This document shows positions 5,958 through 8,179 of a stretch of DNA of 8,179 bases, piece by piece. Both the position numbers and the translations under genes were made by a program. The DNA is from JAUXFK01 sp034189035. GTDB lineage: Bacteria > Desulfobacterota > UBA8473. The notes beneath the pieces were generated by a model. That model was not told the origin of the DNA, did no database searches, and saw nothing but the letters and a program-made list of their open reading frames with translations. Within the stretch, counting starts at the first letter, position 1, and every line of letters starts with the position of its first letter. Where the stretch lies: positions 1-8,179 of the forward strand of contig JAXHVA010000153.1 in the NCBI GenBank assembly GCA_034189035.1. Reading direction: 5' to 3'.

Positions 5958-7039
5958 ATGGAGAAAAGCCATGATGACCCCCCTGAAGCTTTTTCACGCA
6001 AATTCGAATCCGTACCCATTGCTACATCTTGGTACCTATCAGACCTCAGTGGGGCACGGGGAAAGCAGGAATTGTTCACTCGTCAATCGCCACCACGTCT
6101 TAAGGTTCTTAGAGAGCATGCCCTCATTGAAAGCGCCGTATCGTCCAACCGAATCGAAGGCGTGGAAGTCGATCAATCTCGAATCGGCACAATTGTCTTC
6201 GGTCAGCAGCCCTTGCGGGATCGTGACGAAGAGGAAGTCCAGGGATACCGTCAGGCCCTGACATAGATGCATGAGCAGGTTGTAAAACTCCCTATATCAG
6301 AAGATGCGGTTTTACAACTCCACCGCCTGACACGCGGAGAGATCTGGAACGCCGGGAAATACAAGGAGAAAGACGGCTATATCATCGAAAAGTTACCGAA
6401 TGGCAGATCACGGATACGCTTTAAAACAGTTTCCGCAATGGATACACCGGCCTGTATGAGGGAGCTGGTGGAAGCGTATGGCGATGCCCTCTACGAACAC
6501 AGGGTTCACCCCCTTGTACCTTTGGTGGCCTTCAATCTGGATTTTCTTTGCATACACCCTTTTCGTGACGGAAACGGTCGTGTTTCCAGACTGCTTTTCA
6601 TCCTGCAATGCTACCACATGGGATTCGAAGTCGGCCGCTATATCAGCCTGGAGCACCTTATTGAACAGAACAAAGAACGGTATTGCGAAACCATAGAGCA
6701 AAGCTCCCAGGGCTGGCACGAGAGTAAACATGACCAATGGCCATACATCAATTACATTCTTTCCCTCATCAAGATGGCATATCGTGAATTCGAGCAACGC
6801 ATCTGCCAGCTTCAAAGCCCCAAGGGCGAAAAAATAGTCTCGTTATTCACTCTATCGACAGGAGTCTGGGCCCTTTCAGCGTGGCCGAACTTCAAAGCAA
6901 ATGCCCTAATGTCAGCGTAGACATGGTACGCCGTGTTTTGAAAAACTTGAAAGCGAAAAATCAGATTGAATGCCTTGGACTTGGTCAGAATGCCCAGCGG
7001 CAAAAAACCGCCAAGTGGCAATTGTGTAATACCGAATGA
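5958..7039 (+). pseudogene. Fic-family protein (protein AMPylase), broken by a stop and a frameshift
   Basis: Conceptually joined, this encodes about 360 residues. Starting at ATG 5958, the N-terminus (FESVPIATSWYLSDLSGARG, then KQELFTRQSP) fits Fic proteins of the class with an N-terminal inhibitory helix: SSNRIEG at residues 62-68 carries the [ST]xxxE[GN] motif. A TAG at 6264-6266 interrupts the frame between QALT and MHEQ, and the same frame resumes at once. Relatives typically have a tryptophan there (ALTWIHEQ), so TGG to TAG is likely. The catalytic loop HPFRDGNGR (residues 200-208) is intact, as is CYHMGFEVGRYISLEHLIEQ. After a run of six A (6829-6834) the frame is lost. Reading with one extra base restores IDRSLGPFSVAELQ, then DMVRRVLKNLKAKNQIE, a winged-helix C-terminal domain that ends at TGA 7037-7039. 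Active homologues transfer AMP from ATP to target proteins. The product here should be inactive. Confidence 0.88.
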
Positions 7040-7066
7040 ATTGGGTACTGAAATGGGTAATAAAAG

Positions 7067-7312
7067 ATGATCCCAAGAGAATGTAAACGCAGACTAGAAG
7101 TCGACTTTGCACTATCAGTAGTCAATGACGCCTGCGTCCGTGAGAACAACCGCAAGACGCAAGTGGAAAGCGGCCACATCTAACTTCTACACAGTTGGTG
7201 GGCTCAGACGCTGTTGGCATCATGCCGAGTGCTGCTTCTAGCGCTCCTGTTGCCTGACCCAATAGATCACAGTTGCCCAGTATCCTTTAAAAATACGACA
7301 CGGAAAAAATTC
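7067..7312 (+). pseudogene. Decayed N-terminus of a DUF1156-family (anti-phage-associated DNA methylase) gene
   Basis: The frame from ATG 7067 reads PRECKRRLEVDFALSVVND, then a variable stretch, an in-frame TAA at 7181-7183, then LLHSWWAQTLLASCRVLLL and ALLLPDPIDHSCPVSFK. From memory of the family, DUF1156 proteins begin RLIEVDFPIAxVSxHAAREK, then STLHLWWARRPLAACRAVLL, then ALLLPDPCD, so both halves match in order and in the same frame. Similarity ends near codon 80, whereas full-length members have roughly 900 or more residues and contain a DNA methyltransferase domain. Most of the gene is therefore missing. It starts 27 bp after the end of the Fic remnant, which suggests a former operon. 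DUF1156 proteins occur in defence clusters; that the two genes once formed one system is an inference. Confidence 0.68.
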
Positions 7313-7358
7313 TTCTCAACAATCGACGCCCTTGAGTTGCACAAAACCATGCGGATTT

Positions 7359-7475
7359 ATGTTTACCAACCGGGTAATTGAACAATTTATGCCCGTCCCG
7401 TTTTTCACTGAGCTCTTCACCGAGATCCCGGCGAGCCGTTTTAAGCAATCGCACATTGGGAGATATAAATCATGA
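7359..7475 (+). other. 38-codon coding-like frame overlapping the next gene's start
   Basis: The frame reads MFTNRVIEQFMPVPFFTELF, then TEIPASRFKQSHIGRYKS, and stops at TGA 7473-7475. That stop overlaps the ATG of the next gene in the ATGA arrangement typical of translational coupling. The frame stays open upstream to about 7265, so this may be the tail of a largely deleted gene rather than a small protein. No family is recognised. Confidence 0.35.
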
Positions 7476-8077
7476 TGCACCCTACATATTTACCGTTCAT
7501 TGAACAACAGTTGTTATCACATTTTGCTGATGTTAGGCAAAAAGGTGAATGTGTTAAGAATGTTAAGCATCTTGAATACTACAAACAGAGCATTGAAAGA
7601 TACAATGAGTATCTCAAGAACAACCCTGACAGGAGAGGAAAATCTCTAAGAGAGATGAGAAAGCCTTGTCAAATAGAGAAAGACGAGAGATTTTGGATTG
7701 TTAGCTGTATGATGACAATATTTTATAGCTCGAGAAGAAGGCAAGAACTTACTAAACTTTTTAAAGACGCTTATGGAGATTTTCCTACAGTTGAAGGAAT
7801 AAACTCATGGGATGAATGCTTTGGAGAGGATTTGCATCTCTTCTTTGAACCGAATTTACCCTCTCCAAGTTCATATACAGAATGGTTGCTAAAGAACCGT
7901 GCTAAAAGGCAATTTATTCCTTATGTTTTATACAGTGCCGAGGGTAAAGTGAATCTTGAAGGTGCTACAAATGTCGATGCAATGCTCTTGAATTCTAAAA
8001 ATGGATTCGCAGTTATCATTGAAGCAAAAGTATTATCGGACATATCTTATGAAGTTACATCAATTCTGTCCGGTTAG
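7472..8077 (+). CDS. PD-(D/E)XK nuclease-like protein, probably truncated
   Basis: This 201-residue frame has an N-terminal helical, charged region (residues 1-100) and then a predicted core. In it, NVDAMLLNSKNGFAVIIEAK (residues 167-186) has the hallmarks of a PD-(D/E)XK nuclease: Asp169, a hydrophobic strand, then Glu184-Ala-Lys186. The protein ends 15 residues later (VLSDISYEV, then TSILSG), soon after the motif, whereas nucleases of this fold normally continue with further helices and strands. A C-terminal truncation is therefore likely. No continuation is clear in the other frames up to the window end. GGGAG at 7458-7462 lies 9 nt before ATG 7472; ATG 7475 is the alternative start. The start overlaps the stop of the preceding small frame. 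Next to Fic and DUF1156 remnants it is plausibly the nuclease of a restriction or phage-defence operon, but the family name is not known to me. Confidence 0.55.
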   Translation: MMHPTYLPFIEQQLLSHFADVRQKGECVKNVKHLEYYKQSIERYNEYLKNNPDRRGKSLREMRKPCQIEKDERFWIVSCMMTIFYSSRRRQELTKLFKDAYGDFPTVEGINSWDECFGEDLHLFFEPNLPSPSSYTEWLLKNRAKRQFIPYVLYSAEGKVNLEGATNVDAMLLNSKNGFAVIIEAKVLSDISYEVTSILSG

Positions 8078-8179
8078 CTGAAATCTATGATTAACTGACT
8101 GTTAATATTGCCATTATTAATGTTTTTCGGAGGTGGCTTAAATAACTCCTCCAACGAAGATCTTCTAAAAAGGTTAAGT
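8078..8179. other. Short AT-rich tail without a recognised gene
   Basis: These 102 bases show no convincing reading frame. GGAGG and CCTCC can pair around a 14-nt loop near 8129-8152, too weak for a terminator call. One frame shifted relative to the preceding gene reads NSVRLAEIYD before a stop, which is not enough to claim a frameshifted continuation. Confidence 0.3.

Noticed and set aside
5896..5975. GTGCGA-type start of a group II intron
   Set aside because: A GTGCG string is followed by GC-rich sequence, but no intron domains V-VI or reverse transcriptase are present.
6264..6266. TAG inside the Fic gene read as pyrrolysine or suppressed amber
   Set aside because: A second lesion downstream and the expected Trp at this site fit a plain nonsense mutation better. 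No pyrrolysine genes are in the window.
6408..6815. 135-codon minus-strand frame inside the Fic gene
   Set aside because: It is antisense to the Fic catalytic region and shows no independent coding signs.
1..8179. CRISPR array or complete insertion sequence
   Set aside because: No regularly spaced direct repeats and no transposase with terminal inverted repeats were found.

Overview
This 8.2-kb window looks like chromosomal DNA of an anaerobic bacterium, possibly a Desulfobacterota-like or syntrophic lineage. The evidence is the N-terminal part of a glycyl radical enzyme (GRE), an oxygen-sensitive class, facing a radical SAM protein of the activating-enzyme type. There is no rRNA or other strong taxonomic marker, so the lineage is only a suggestion. 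Base composition is patchy: the GRE, activase and FKBP genes are AT-rich, while the symporter gene and the Fic remnant look more GC-rich, which suggests a mosaic.

Left part (1-2901): a GRE gene runs off the left edge on the minus strand. A 559-bp AT-rich divergent intergenic region separates it from a plus-strand gene encoding a fusion of an N-terminal [2Fe-2S] (Fer2_4-like) domain and a radical SAM domain. The intergenic region holds a near-consensus sigma-70 promoter towards the GRE, with a perfect 10-bp inverted repeat that takes in its -10 box, and a weaker promoter towards the radical SAM gene. A SlyD-like FKBP peptidyl-prolyl isomerase gene follows. The simplest reading is a GRE and its activase or partner under divergent, possibly operator-controlled expression. 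The GRE substrate cannot be read from this fragment.

Middle part (2902-5243): the FKBP gene converges on a complete 617-residue sodium:solute symporter gene on the minus strand. The flanking intergenic DNA carries perfect palindromes (2910-2927, 5060-5073), a 13-bp A tract and short coding-like scraps of no assignable function.

Right part (5244-8179): this resembles a gene graveyard of the toxin-antitoxin and defence type. In order it holds a 34-codon stub of a Phd/YefM antitoxin with its own promoter and hairpin; an intact but unrecognised 104-residue gene; a Fic-family AMPylase gene broken by an in-frame TAG and a later frameshift; the decayed start of a DUF1156-family (anti-phage-associated DNA methylase) gene 27 bp behind it; a small remnant reading frame; and a 201-residue protein with a PD-(D/E)XK nuclease-like motif that ends just after that motif. 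The tandem order and close spacing of the last four suggest a former defence operon now degraded. No rRNA, tRNA, CRISPR array or complete insertion sequence was seen.
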